From Anaerolineae bacterium (GTDB taxonomy: Bacteria > Chloroflexota > Anaerolineae > JAAYZQ01), in the NCBI GenBank assembly GCA_016926595.1, contig JAFGOG010000063.1:1-54781 (forward strand): 54,781 nt of DNA. Direction: 5' to 3'. Shown here in pieces: positions 35,121 to 44,424 of the stretch (within the stretch, counting starts at the first letter, position 1; each line of letters opens with the position of its first letter). The notes under the pieces are model-generated. The model was not told where the DNA came from. It saw only the letters and a list, made by a program, of their open reading frames with translations, and did no database searches. The position numbers and the translations under genes were made by a program.

Positions 35121-36083
35121 TTATTCTTTTCCCAACCCCTGCCCTGTTACACCTGGTGTACGGTAAGCGATCCGCAGCCTGGCGCTGCGGCTCCTGGGAT
35201 TCCGGCTGACCTCCTCGCCCGATGGCCGGATCGGCTTGCGGGTGACGATGCTCAACGTCGCCCGGTGTCCGCAGACGCACACGGGCGCGTCAGGCGGGCA
35301 GATGCAATCCCTTGCCTCTTGCTGGTAGAACTGCTTCACCAGCCGGTCCTCCAACGAATGGAAGGCAATCACGGCCAGCCGTCCACCCGGTCGGAGCAGA
35401 TTCCGGGCCTGGGGCAAAGCTTCAGCCAGGGCCCCAAGCTCGTCGTTGACCGCGATGCGCAGCGCCTGAAAGACGCGGGTGGCAGGGTGGATCTTTTCCC
35501 GGCGGCCCACTCTCTTGGTGATCAGCTCGGCCAGTTGCCTGGTGGTCGTCACAGGGCGGGCGCCGACGATGGCCCGTGCTATGCGCCGCGAATAGCGCTC
35601 CTCGCCGTAACGCCAAAACAAATCGGCCAGCTCCATCTCCGATAGATCCTGAATCAGCTCCGCCGCTGTCCTTCCCTGATTGGGGTTCAGCCGCATGTCG
35701 AGCGGGCCATCCTGCTCGAATGAAAACCCGCGCTCTGCTGCTCCCAGTTGTCGGGACGAGAACCCCAGGTCCATGATCACACCATCTACCTGCTCAAAAC
35801 CGTGGGCGACTGCCGCCGCCTGTAGATCCCGAAAGTTGCTGACTGTTATGATCGCCCTGTCTCCAAAACGCTGCAAGGCGCGCCTGGCGAATGTGACGGC
35901 CTCAGGGTCGGCGTCCAAGCCCAGCAGTCGACCGTCGGGGGCCGAGGTATCCAGGATGCCGCTGGCATGTCCACCAGCGCCTATCGTCGCGTCTATGTAA
36001 CGGCCGCCGGGTCGGACCTGCAGCCCGGTTAGCACCTCGCGGTAGAGAACTGGAACATGTGTCTCTGCCGCTTTCTCGCCCAT
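35121..36083 (-). CDS. rsmH: 16S rRNA (cytosine1402-N4)-methyltransferase RsmH (MraW)
   Basis: A 320-residue SAM methyltransferase acting on C1402 of 16S rRNA in the ribosomal P site. It has HVPVLYREVLTGL, YIDATIGAGGHASGIL, LGLDADPEAVTFA, GVIMDLGFSSRQLG, RGFSFEQDGPLDMRLNPNQG, the helical insert with YGEERYSRRIARAI, ATRVFQALRIAVNDELGAL and GGRLAVIAFHSLEDRLVK. The C-terminal part has a small Cys-rich segment (CICPPDAPVCVCG), common in this family. It begins 11 bases after mraZ. Confidence 0.96.
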   Translation of the reverse strand: MGEKAAETHVPVLYREVLTGLQVRPGGRYIDATIGAGGHASGILDTSAPDGRLLGLDADPEAVTFARRALQRFGDRAIITVSNFRDLQAAAVAHGFEQVDGVIMDLGFSSRQLGAAERGFSFEQDGPLDMRLNPNQGRTAAELIQDLSEMELADLFWRYGEERYSRRIARAIVGARPVTTTRQLAELITKRVGRREKIHPATRVFQALRIAVNDELGALAEALPQARNLLRPGGRLAVIAFHSLEDRLVKQFYQQEARDCICPPDAPVCVCGHRATLSIVTRKPIRPSGEEVSRNPRSRSARLRIAYRTPGVTGQGLGKE

Positions 36084-36094
36084 GGCTGTTAGGG

Positions 36095-36526
36095 TTAAAT
36101 GCCGAGACTGGCAAACTGCTCGGCGAGCGCTTCAGGATCTTCGTAACTGCGCTGCTTGAACTCCTGCCAGGTTTCGGGATTCCATATTTCGCAATAGTCG
36201 AAAAGGCCGATAATCACTACCTGCTTGTCGATCTTGGCATACTCGCGCAGATTGGCGGGCAAGCCAACCCGCCCTTGCTTGTCGGGCTCCACATCCAACG
36301 CCCCGCTGAACTCCAGGCGTCTGAATCCCCGAGCATCACGGCTGGTGATGGGCAGGTTGCTGACCTTTGTGGCCAGCTCCAGGAAATGATCCATAGGATG
36401 GAGCTCCAGGCAGCCATCGATGCCCCTGGTGATCACCAATCCCGAAGCCAGTTTAGCCCGAAACTTGGCCGGGATGGTAAATCGCCCCTTTTCGTCCAGT
36501 GTGTGCTCAAATTCCCCTAGGAACAT
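36095..36526 (-). CDS. mraZ: Transcriptional regulator MraZ
   Basis: A 143-residue protein made of two SpoVT-AbrB-like beta domains: MFLGEFEHTLDEKGRFTIPAKFR and, in the second half, LDVEPDKQGRVGLPANLREYA, each with the DxxGRxxxPA core. MraZ binds TGGGN direct repeats in front of its own gene and regulates the dcw cluster. The ATG at 36526 matches the family's start exactly; an in-frame GTG at 36547 would add 7 residues. No clear ribosome-binding site precedes the ATG. It is the first gene of the cluster, under the promoter at 36621-36649. Confidence 0.95.
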   Translation of the reverse strand: MFLGEFEHTLDEKGRFTIPAKFRAKLASGLVITRGIDGCLELHPMDHFLELATKVSNLPITSRDARGFRRLEFSGALDVEPDKQGRVGLPANLREYAKIDKQVVIIGLFDYCEIWNPETWQEFKQRSYEDPEALAEQFASLGI

Positions 36527-36583
36527 TTGTTCTACCGATTGCCCCACACAACATCAATTTTCGGCCTGATTAGGAGCTCATCC

Positions 36584-36618
36584 TCCCACTTTATGCCACG
36601 TCAACCCACATTTCCCCA
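36584..36618 (-). promoter_or_regulatory. MraZ operator: four TGGGN-type repeats, 10-bp period
   Basis: On the minus strand TGGGG (36618-36614), TGGGT (36608-36604), TGGCA (36598-36594) and TGGGA (36588-36584) recur with an exact 10-base period. This is the known MraZ-binding pattern (TGGGN separated by 5 bases), with the third repeat degenerate. The boxes begin 2 bases after the -10 box, so MraZ bound here would overlap the transcription start. Confidence 0.85.
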
Positions 36619-36620
36619 CT

Positions 36621-36649
36621 ATTATAGCTTATCTGCCCTATCTTGGCAA
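36621..36649 (-). promoter_or_regulatory. Promoter of the dcw cluster (Pmra)
   Basis: On the minus strand TTGCCA (36649-36644) and a perfect TATAAT (36626-36621) are 17 bases apart. The predicted start is near 36614, inside the MraZ boxes, leaving a leader of about 88 bases before the mraZ ATG. Confidence 0.82.
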
Positions 36650-36813
36650 GAGGGGTAGTGGCTATTTCAGAACAATTGCGTAAATTTTAATCTTGGGAGG
36701 CTAGTATCGGGGTACTACGAGTGCCGGAGGTGAACCGCACACTGGAAATAACAGGGGGAACACGGCGCGATACATTGGGACCCTTTGGGTTTGATCCCAA
36801 CCACCGGGCCAAG

Positions 36814-36842
36814 TTGTCAAGCTGGGATAAAGATGCTAAAAT
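36814..36842 (+). promoter_or_regulatory. Promoter of the tRNA-Ser gene
   Basis: TTGTCA (36814-36819) and TAAAAT (36837-36842) are separated by 17 bases, and the tRNA begins 12 bases after the -10 box. The stretch 36650-36813 between this and the diverging mraZ promoter holds no feature I can identify. Confidence 0.65.
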
Positions 36843-36854
36843 GGGAGCCGGTAC

Positions 36855-36941
36855 GGAGAGGTAGCATAGTTCGGCCGAATGCGCCCGCCCGGAGAGCGGG
36901 TGCCCTTCACGGGGCCGTGGGTTCGAATCCCACCCTCTCCG
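36855..36941 (+). tRNA. tRNA-Ser (anticodon GGA)
   Basis: The 87-base cloverleaf has the acceptor stem GGAGAGG/CCTCTCC with discriminator G, and a four-pair D stem GCAT/ATGC. The anticodon stem CCCGC/GCGGG closes the seven-base loop CCGGAGA. The long variable arm (TGCCCTTCACGGGGCC, 36901-36916) is typical of class II tRNAs, and the T stem GTGGG/CCCAC carries loop TTCGAAT. Anticodon GGA at 36891-36893 reads UCC and UCU. The encoded 3' end is CCT, not CCA, so CCA must be added after transcription. Position 33 is C in place of the near-universal U. Confidence 0.92.
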
Positions 36942-36976
36942 CCTGATTCCACCGGGATACCGCTGCGGGGTTGGTG

Positions 36977-37630
36977 TCATGGCCCTGCCGTCTTGGCCGC
37001 CTTGATGAGCCGCCCGGCCAGCATCCCTCCCACTACAGCCAGATCTTCCGTCGCCAAGTAATGCTCGGCTGCGGCGTCGAACAGCACGTTGGCGCTTGCC
37101 GGGAACTCCTCGTCGGCCACGTACAACACCACTGCCAGCCACATTCGCGGCAGCAGCCGGAAGCAAAAAGCAGCATCGCCGAACTGCAGCCGTTCGCCGC
37201 TCAGCATTCGTGCTGCAAACTCAAAGCTCGCCTGGCCCTGCCCAGGGGCGCCGAACGCCTTCATCAACGGTATGCTCGCCCGCCGTTGAAATGCCGCGTC
37301 GTACCCCAGACCCCCCGGCAGGTTGCGGAATGCGATCCACTTGCTGGCCATCGGCGTGCCGTCGGCAGTGATGAGATAATGCAGCAGTAGCAGCCGTGTC
37401 GCCACGTCCGATTCCTTCTGGTCGCTCACCCGCACTGCGGCGCCGCCTGGCCACCGCACATGATAGTGAGTGCCAAAAAAAGCGATCTGTATCTGCCCGG
37501 CGTCGCTGCCCAGCGCTGTGTAGCTTACCCCTGCCCGGGCCGCAGTCTCCGTTGGATCGAGGAGCGAGAACTCGGCTTCTGCTTTCTGCAGCGCAGCCTG
37601 GTACACCTCCTCGGGCGTTCTGGCTTTCAT
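36977..37630 (-). CDS. DUF3786 domain protein
   Basis: A protein of about 217 residues with recognisable DUF3786 features: LLLLHYLITADGTPMASKWIAFRNLPGG and, near the C-terminus, FCFRLLPRMWLAVVLYVADEEFPASANVLFDAAAEHYLATEDLAVVG (cited here by its key residues LLPR, D, P and L). These domains often accompany corrinoid or tetrapyrrole methyltransferase proteins in anaerobes, but their role is not known. The ATG at 37630 has AAAGGGAA before it. An ATG at 37729 would add 33 unlike residues and come within 10 bases of the diverging nusA promoter. It converges on the tRNA gene. Confidence 0.8.
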   Translation of the reverse strand: MKARTPEEVYQAALQKAEAEFSLLDPTETAARAGVSYTALGSDAGQIQIAFFGTHYHVRWPGGAAVRVSDQKESDVATRLLLLHYLITADGTPMASKWIAFRNLPGGLGYDAAFQRRASIPLMKAFGAPGQGQASFEFAARMLSGERLQFGDAAFCFRLLPRMWLAVVLYVADEEFPASANVLFDAAAEHYLATEDLAVVGGMLAGRLIKAAKTAGP

Positions 37631-37738
37631 TTCCCTTTTCCCATCCGGCAAAGAGTGGTCCCATTCTACCACCTTCCGGCCAAACTGTCCAATCGACCAA
37701 CCTCCTCCCTGCCTTTGCCGCCAACTCATCTGGTGAAT

Positions 37739-37767
37739 TTGCCATCAACGGCCGATAGTGATATAAT
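37739..37767 (+). promoter_or_regulatory. Promoter of the nusA-infB operon
   Basis: TTGCCA (37739-37744) and a perfect TATAAT (37762-37767) are separated by 17 bases. The predicted start is near 37774, leaving a leader of about 150 bases that contains the hairpin at 37791-37817. Confidence 0.8.
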
Positions 37768-37790
37768 CCCACCCGTATAGCCGCGGGTGT

Positions 37791-37817
37791 AGAAAAGTGG
37801 GTGCCCCCCACTTTTCT
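37791..37817 (+). terminator. Strong hairpin in the nusA leader (possible attenuator)
   Basis: A perfect 11-base-pair stem, AGAAAAGTGGG (37791-37801) and CCCACTTTTCT (37807-37817), encloses a five-base loop and is followed by TGC, so it lacks a separate T run although its own 3' arm is T-rich. It starts about 17 bases after the predicted transcription start. Because NusA itself acts at hairpins, autoregulation is plausible but unproved. Confidence 0.5.
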
Positions 37818-37921
37818 TGCTATCAGTGCGTAGCCTAGCCCGCTGCACGTGGGGCGCAAAGGATGTACGGCGAGCCAATGTCGATCGCAAGTGAAGCAAG
37901 TAAATGGAGTTTAGAGGTTAG

Positions 37922-39604
<1,683 letters not shown>

Positions 39605-39610
39605 GGGTTG

Positions 39611-39934
39611 ATGCGTCGCAAGCACGTGCCGCTCCGGACCTGCATTGCCTGTCAACTCAAGCGGCCAAAGCGAGAGTTGATCCGGATTGTGCGCACACCC
39701 GAGGGAACGATCGGAATAGATCCCAAGGGCAAACAGGCCGGCCGTGGTGCTTACCTGTGCCCCAGACGTGGGTGTTGGCAGGCAGCATTGCAGCGCGGGA
39801 CGTTAGGGCGTGCTCTCCAAGGACCAATCACAGCAGAAGAGTTGGCTGCCCTACAAGCTCTTGCCGTATCGCTACCGGTGGAAGAAACAGTGGAAAAAAC
39901 GGAAGCAGTGTCTCTAGAAGGGGGAATTGATTAG
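39611..39934 (+). CDS. rnpM: YlxR family RNA-binding protein (RnpM)
   Basis: A 107-residue protein with the YlxR core: VPLRTCIACQLKRPKRELIRIVR, GRGAYLCPRRGCWQAAL and ALQGPI. The conserved GRGAY and the Cys residues fit the family. Characterised members bind RNA, including RNase P RNA. The gene lies between nusA and infB as in Bacillus. The ATG at 39611 is used; it follows the nusA stop by 6 bases and ends directly before the infB ATG. Confidence 0.93.
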   Translation: MRRKHVPLRTCIACQLKRPKRELIRIVRTPEGTIGIDPKGKQAGRGAYLCPRRGCWQAALQRGTLGRALQGPITAEELAALQALAVSLPVEETVEKTEAVSLEGGID

Positions 39935-41863
39935 ATGGCAAGCCGAGACAGATCCAGAAGCAGGAGCCGGCCGGCGCCTATGCGCCGCAGGCCGGCAGCC
40001 GCGCCAAATGCGCCGCAGGCTGGCGGGCGGTCCCCATCCGCAGCAGGACGTGGCTCCGAGGACAGCCACAAGGCCAGCTTGCCCAAAGTTGTCGAGCTGC
40101 CGCCTGAGATTAGCGTTCGCGATCTGGCCAAGGCCCTCCGGCTTAGCCCTATCGACATTATCAAAGAGCTGATGAACAGCAGCGTCTTGGTCAGCATCAA
40201 CCAGGTTATCGACTATGAAACCGCCGAGATCGTCGCTGCCGAGATGGGCTTTGAAACCAGGCTGATGAAGGTCCAGGAGCCGGAAAAGCCGGTCACCGAA
40301 GGGCCGCCCAAGACCTTGCGCCAGCGCCTGGCCGAGGCTGAGCCTGCCGAAAACTGCAAACCGCGTCCGCCGGTTGTCACCGTCCTGGGCCACGTCGACC
40401 ACGGCAAGACGACTCTGCTCGACGCCATCCGTGAGACCAACGTAGTTGCCGGCGAGTCGGGTGGCATCACCCAGCACATCGGCGCCTACCAGGTCGACAA
40501 GGATGGCCGTAGAATCACCTTCCTCGACACTCCGGGCCACGAAGCCTTCACCGCCATGCGCGCCCGTGGTGCCCAGGTTACCGACTTGGCCGTCCTCGTC
40601 GTCGCTGCCGATGATGGTGTCATGCCCCAAACCCGTGAAGCCATTGACCATGCCCGTGCCGCTGGCGTCCCCATACTCGTTGCCTTGAACAAGATGGACA
40701 AGCAGGGTGCCCAGCCCGATCGGGTCAAGCAGCAACTGGCCGACCTAGATCTCACCGTCGAAGACTGGGGCGGCGACGTCGTCTGCGTCCCCGTATCGGC
40801 CAAGATGAAACAGGGCATCGACGAGCTTTTGGAGAACATCCTCTTGGTTACAGACGTCGCCGAACTGCGCAGCAACCCCGACCGGCTGGCAGTCGGAACC
40901 GTCATTGAGGGCCGCCTCGACAAGCAGCGAGGTGCAACGGCTACGTTATTGATCCAGGCAGGCTCTCTCCACGTCGGCGATCCTCTTCTCATCGGCGATA
41001 CCTGCGGCCGTGTCCGGGCTATGCTCAACGACAAGGGCCAGCCCGTCGATGAGGCCACGCCTTCCATGCCCGTTCTCGTCCTTGGCCTGTCACAGGTCCC
41101 CAAGGCTGGCGACATCTTTGAAGTCGTCGAAAGTGAGCGCCAGGCGCGGGCCGTGGCCGCCGAGCGATCCGAGGTCCAGCGTCAGGCCGCTGCCCAGCCG
41201 GGCAGGCCGAAAAGCCTGAGCCTTGACGACATCTTTGAGCGGTTCCAGACAGGCCAGGTCCGGGGGTTGAACCTCATCTTGAAAGCTGATGTTCAGGGCT
41301 CTCTGGAGCCCATCGTCAACTCCCTGCGCAAGCTGGGTACCGACGATCTGAGGGTCGAAATCCTGCATCAAGGCATGGGCAACATCAACGAGTCTGATGT
41401 CACCCTGGCCTTTGCCTCACAAGCCATCATCATCGGCTTTCATGTCCAGGTCGACGAGGCTGCGCGCCGTCTGGCCTTGCAGCACGGCGTGGACATCCGC
41501 CAGTACGACATTATCTACCGTCTCGTAGATGACGTGGCCAAGGCCCTCAAGGGCATGTTGGAGCCGGTCTATGCCGACGTCACAATCGGCCATGCTCAAG
41601 TGCGCCAGGTCTTCCGCATCAGCCGCCGGGGCAACATCGCCGGCTGCATCGTGACAGACGGTGAAGCCACCCGCAATGCGCTTGTCCGCGTCCTTCGCGA
41701 CGACAAGGCCATCTTTGAGGGCCGCGTCGATTCCTTAAAGCGCTTCAAAGAGGATACGAGCGAGGTCAAGGCCGGCTTTGAATGTGGCATCGGCATCACC
41801 GGTTTTGACGACATCCAAGAGGGCGACGTGCTCGAGTTCTACAAAAAAGAGCGAGTTAGCTGA
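39935..41863 (+). CDS. infB: Translation initiation factor IF-2
   Basis: A 642-residue GTPase that places initiator tRNA on the ribosome. A short Arg/Ala-rich N-terminus (1-50) is followed by the IF2-N domain (VRDLAKALRLSPIDIIKELMNSSVLVSINQ). The G domain starts near residue 150 (VTVLGHVDHGKTTLLD), with FLDTPGHEAFTAMRARG, ALNKMDK and VPVSAKMKQG. The C-terminal half has IEGRLDKQRGATATLLIQAG, the domain III block VQGSLEPIVNSLRKLG and FECGIGITGFDDIQEGDVLEFY. The N-terminal extension is short compared with enterobacterial IF-2. It begins directly after the ylxR stop. Confidence 0.97.
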   Translation: MASRDRSRSRSRPAPMRRRPAAAPNAPQAGGRSPSAAGRGSEDSHKASLPKVVELPPEISVRDLAKALRLSPIDIIKELMNSSVLVSINQVIDYETAEIVAAEMGFETRLMKVQEPEKPVTEGPPKTLRQRLAEAEPAENCKPRPPVVTVLGHVDHGKTTLLDAIRETNVVAGESGGITQHIGAYQVDKDGRRITFLDTPGHEAFTAMRARGAQVTDLAVLVVAADDGVMPQTREAIDHARAAGVPILVALNKMDKQGAQPDRVKQQLADLDLTVEDWGGDVVCVPVSAKMKQGIDELLENILLVTDVAELRSNPDRLAVGTVIEGRLDKQRGATATLLIQAGSLHVGDPLLIGDTCGRVRAMLNDKGQPVDEATPSMPVLVLGLSQVPKAGDIFEVVESERQARAVAAERSEVQRQAAAQPGRPKSLSLDDIFERFQTGQVRGLNLILKADVQGSLEPIVNSLRKLGTDDLRVEILHQGMGNINESDVTLAFASQAIIIGFHVQVDEAARRLALQHGVDIRQYDIIYRLVDDVAKALKGMLEPVYADVTIGHAQVRQVFRISRRGNIAGCIVTDGEATRNALVRVLRDDKAIFEGRVDSLKRFKEDTSEVKAGFECGIGITGFDDIQEGDVLEFYKKERVS

Positions 41864-41932
41864 TGGGTGGTCAATAGCAGCCAGTCACACTGCCTGCTAT
41901 TGGCCACGCTGTGCTGTTTGTGAGGTTGTGCC

Positions 41933-42430
41933 ATGCCTAGCCGCCGTCAACGCCGTGTTGCCGAGCTGATCCACCGGGAGTTGAGTCTGCTCTTGATGCT
42001 CGACGCTAGCGATCCGCGTCTGGCCGATGTGACCATTACTTCTGTTGACATAACACCTGATCTGATGCTCGCTCGCGTCTACTTTACCGTCCTGGGCGAT
42101 GACGAAAAAGTGTCCGAGGCGCAGATCGGCCTGCAGCGGGCGACCGGTTATCTGCGCACCCAATTGGCAGGGCGGGTCCAACTGCGCTTCATGCCGCACC
42201 TGGCGTTCGAGTTGGACAAGAGCGCCGCGTACGGGCGGCGGATCGACGAGCTTCTGGGTGAGCTTGCGGACGGCAGTTCGCGCCCATCCCCTATCGCCGA
42301 GGAGATGGATGAAGGGCGCGCAGGGCCGGCGGAGATCCCTGGCTGGGGACTCGCGGCTGGGGACCGCAACGCAGTGACCCGGGACGAACGAGACAACCCC
42401 ATCCCCGATGAAGAACAAGAGCGTGATTGA
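41933..42430 (+). CDS. rbfA: 30S ribosome-binding factor RbfA
   Basis: A 165-residue protein: the KH-like core (1-118) has RRQRRVAELIHRELSLLLM, DPRLADVTITSVDITPDLMLARVYFTVLG and LRFMPHLAFELDKSAAYGRRIDELL. It helps mature the 5' end of 16S rRNA. The C-terminal tail (about 120-165) is longer than usual and partly encoded by a repeat-like stretch (GWGLAAGDRN). The stop lies 23 bases into the next gene, nrnA. Confidence 0.93.
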   Translation: MPSRRQRRVAELIHRELSLLLMLDASDPRLADVTITSVDITPDLMLARVYFTVLGDDEKVSEAQIGLQRATGYLRTQLAGRVQLRFMPHLAFELDKSAAYGRRIDELLGELADGSSRPSPIAEEMDEGRAGPAEIPGWGLAAGDRNAVTRDERDNPIPDEEQERD

Positions 42431-43424
42431 CGCCGTCGAGCGGTTGATCACCCCTGCCCGGCATATCCTGTTGATAACCCATGTGTCGCCCGACGGCGAC
42501 GCTGTCGGTTCGCTGTTGGCCATGGGCAGTTTGTTGCGGGATCAGGGCAAAAAGGCCGTTCTGGCCTGTGAAGATCCGGCGCCAGAGAGCATCGCCTGGC
42601 TTCCGGGCAGCTCTGGAATATCTCGCCAGGCCGGCGGATCCTTCGATCTGGTCATCAGCCTCGACTGCAGCGATAGGGACCGGATGGGCAATGTCTACGA
42701 AGATCGGCTCACCTCGGTACCCTTGCTGAACATAGATCACCACATCACCAACACCCAGTTTGGTACGGTGAATTGGGTGGATCCGTCCTGTGCCGCCACA
42801 GCTCAAATGGTGCTTTATTTGGCCCAGGCCCTTGGTTATCAGGTCACCGAGCCCATCGCCGTGTGCCTTCTCGTCGGGCTTGTGACCGATACCCGATCGT
42901 TCCGCACGTCGAACGTTGACTCGGCCGTGCTGCGTGCCGCCCTACAGCTAATGGAAGCTGGAGCCTCGCTCAGCCAGGTCGTCCGGCAATCGGTGGATCA
43001 ACAGCCCTTGGCCCAGTTGCGCCTGTTCGCCGATGCGGTCCATGGCCTGCGCCTGGAGGATGGCATCTTGTGGACTAGTGTGACCCGGGCGATGCGTCGG
43101 CGGTGGGCAGTGCCTGACGATGGCGCCTTGGGGTTGTCCAACTCCCTGGCAGGGGTGCGTGAGGCCCAGGTGGTTGTGGTGTTCACCGAGCGGGATGACG
43201 GCACCATCGATGTCGGGTTCCGCGCAGCGCCCGGCTACGACGTGTCCCGTGTGGCCGCCAGCCTGGGCGGCGGCGGCCATCCCCAGGCGTCTGGCTGTAC
43301 CCTGCCGGGCGACCTGGAGCAGGTGCAGGATCAGGTGCTGGCGCAGGTCTGCCGCAGCCTGGCAGAGCAGCGCGCAGCCCGTGCAGCGCAGTCCCCATCC
43401 CTCGCGTCCGGGTCCGATGCCTGA
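42408..43424 (+). CDS. nrnA: DHH/DHHA1 phosphoesterase, NrnA-like oligoribonuclease / pAp phosphatase
   Basis: A 338-residue bifunctional nanoRNase family protein. The DHH domain has ILLITHVSPDGDAVGSLLAMG, VISLDCSDRDRMG, NIDHHITNTQFGTVNWVDPSCAATAQMVL with the DHH motif, and LLVGLVTDTRSFRTSNVD. The DHHA1 domain has VGFRAAPGYDVSRVAASLGGGGHPQASGCTL with the GGGH motif. Metal ligands appear complete. It overlaps rbfA at its start and truB at its end, so it is co-translated. The infB-rbfA-nrnA-truB order is common. Confidence 0.93.
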   Translation: MKNKSVIDAVERLITPARHILLITHVSPDGDAVGSLLAMGSLLRDQGKKAVLACEDPAPESIAWLPGSSGISRQAGGSFDLVISLDCSDRDRMGNVYEDRLTSVPLLNIDHHITNTQFGTVNWVDPSCAATAQMVLYLAQALGYQVTEPIAVCLLVGLVTDTRSFRTSNVDSAVLRAALQLMEAGASLSQVVRQSVDQQPLAQLRLFADAVHGLRLEDGILWTSVTRAMRRRWAVPDDGALGLSNSLAGVREAQVVVVFTERDDGTIDVGFRAAPGYDVSRVAASLGGGGHPQASGCTLPGDLEQVQDQVLAQVCRSLAEQRAARAAQSPSLASGSDA

Positions 43425-44391
43425 CTGCGCCGATTGCTCGCAGAGAGAAACCAGATCTCGCGGCTGGTGGATCGCCCCCCGCCGCGAGGTGCCCCTGTCG
43501 GGCATTGTCAACGTTGATAAACCGTCAGGCATGACCTCGCACGATGTCGTCGACGCCGTGCGTCGCATGGCTGGCCAGCGCAAAGTGGGCCACGCCGGGA
43601 CGCTGGATCCCCTGGCCAGCGGCGTCCTCCTCCTCTGCCTGGGGCGGGCCACCCGGGTAGTCGAGTACCTGATGGCTGGCCGTAAATCCTACCGCGCCGC
43701 CATCCTGTTGGGCCGGACCACCACGACGTACGATGTGGAAGGCGAGGTCGTCGCCGCTGGCGGGCGCGCCGACTTTGGCAGGGCAGAGATCGAAGCGGCG
43801 TTGGCGGGTTTCGTGGGGCCTATCCAACAGGTGCCACCGGTCTACTCCGCCCTCAAGCAGCGGGGACAGCCGCTCTACAAGCTGGCGCGGCAGGGCGAGG
43901 AGGTAGAGCCCTCGCCCCGCGCGGTCGAGATCTATAGCCTCGAGCTTTTGAGCTGGGCGCCGCCGATCCTGACTGTAGAAGTGACCTGCTCCCCCGGCAC
44001 CTACGTGCGTTCTCTGGCGCACGACCTGGGCCGGCAGCTTGGCAGCGGAGCCTGCCTGGCCGGCCTCATCCGGCTGAGGAGTGGGCGTTTCTCCCTGGAA
44101 GAGGCGGTTAGCTTGGAGCGTCTGGCAGAGGCCTTCCAGCACGGTCAGGAAGCCGGTTACCTGTTGCCGATGGACGAGGCCCTTCTCGACCTCCCGGCTC
44201 TGATCCTGGCCCAGTCCGACGCCCAGCGCATCATTCAAGGACAATCCATTGCGGCTCTCCAGCCTCCAGCCTCCAACCTCCAGCTTTCAGCAGAGTGTCG
44301 CGCCTATTCCTCGTCAGGTGACTTGGTTGCGATCCTGTCCTACGACCCGGCAACCTCGGCGTGGCGGCCGCGCAAAGTGTTCGCTGCCTGA
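43417..44391 (+). CDS. truB: tRNA pseudouridine(55) synthase TruB
   Basis: A protein of about 324 residues that makes pseudouridine 55 in the T loop of tRNAs. It has SGIVNVDKPSGMTSHDVVDAVRR, KVGHAGTLDPLASGVLLLCLGRATR with the catalytic Asp, YRAAILLGRTTTTYDVEGE, VPPVYSALKQRGQPLYKLAR and VEVTCSPGTYVRSLAHDLGRQLG. A start at ATG 43417 overlaps the nrnA stop and leaves about 28 non-conserved residues before the core; a GTG at 43489 is the alternative. Near the C-terminus a repeat-like insert (LQPPASNLQLS) interrupts the TruB C-terminal domain. Confidence 0.92.
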   Translation: MPDCADCSQRETRSRGWWIAPRREVPLSGIVNVDKPSGMTSHDVVDAVRRMAGQRKVGHAGTLDPLASGVLLLCLGRATRVVEYLMAGRKSYRAAILLGRTTTTYDVEGEVVAAGGRADFGRAEIEAALAGFVGPIQQVPPVYSALKQRGQPLYKLARQGEEVEPSPRAVEIYSLELLSWAPPILTVEVTCSPGTYVRSLAHDLGRQLGSGACLAGLIRLRSGRFSLEEAVSLERLAEAFQHGQEAGYLLPMDEALLDLPALILAQSDAQRIIQGQSIAALQPPASNLQLSAECRAYSSSGDLVAILSYDPATSAWRPRKVFAA

Positions 44392-44424
44392 CGCCGCGCC
44401 ATCCGTGCCATTTGCGGATTTCCG

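Noticed and set aside
36687..37166. A 159-codon minus-strand frame with GWDSNPRP
   Set aside because: It is antisense to the tRNA-Ser gene. The GWDSNPRP string is the well-known false translation of the T arm of tRNAs.
43120..43416. Upstream extension of the truB frame
   Set aside because: It lies in another frame of nrnA and shows no TruB homology.
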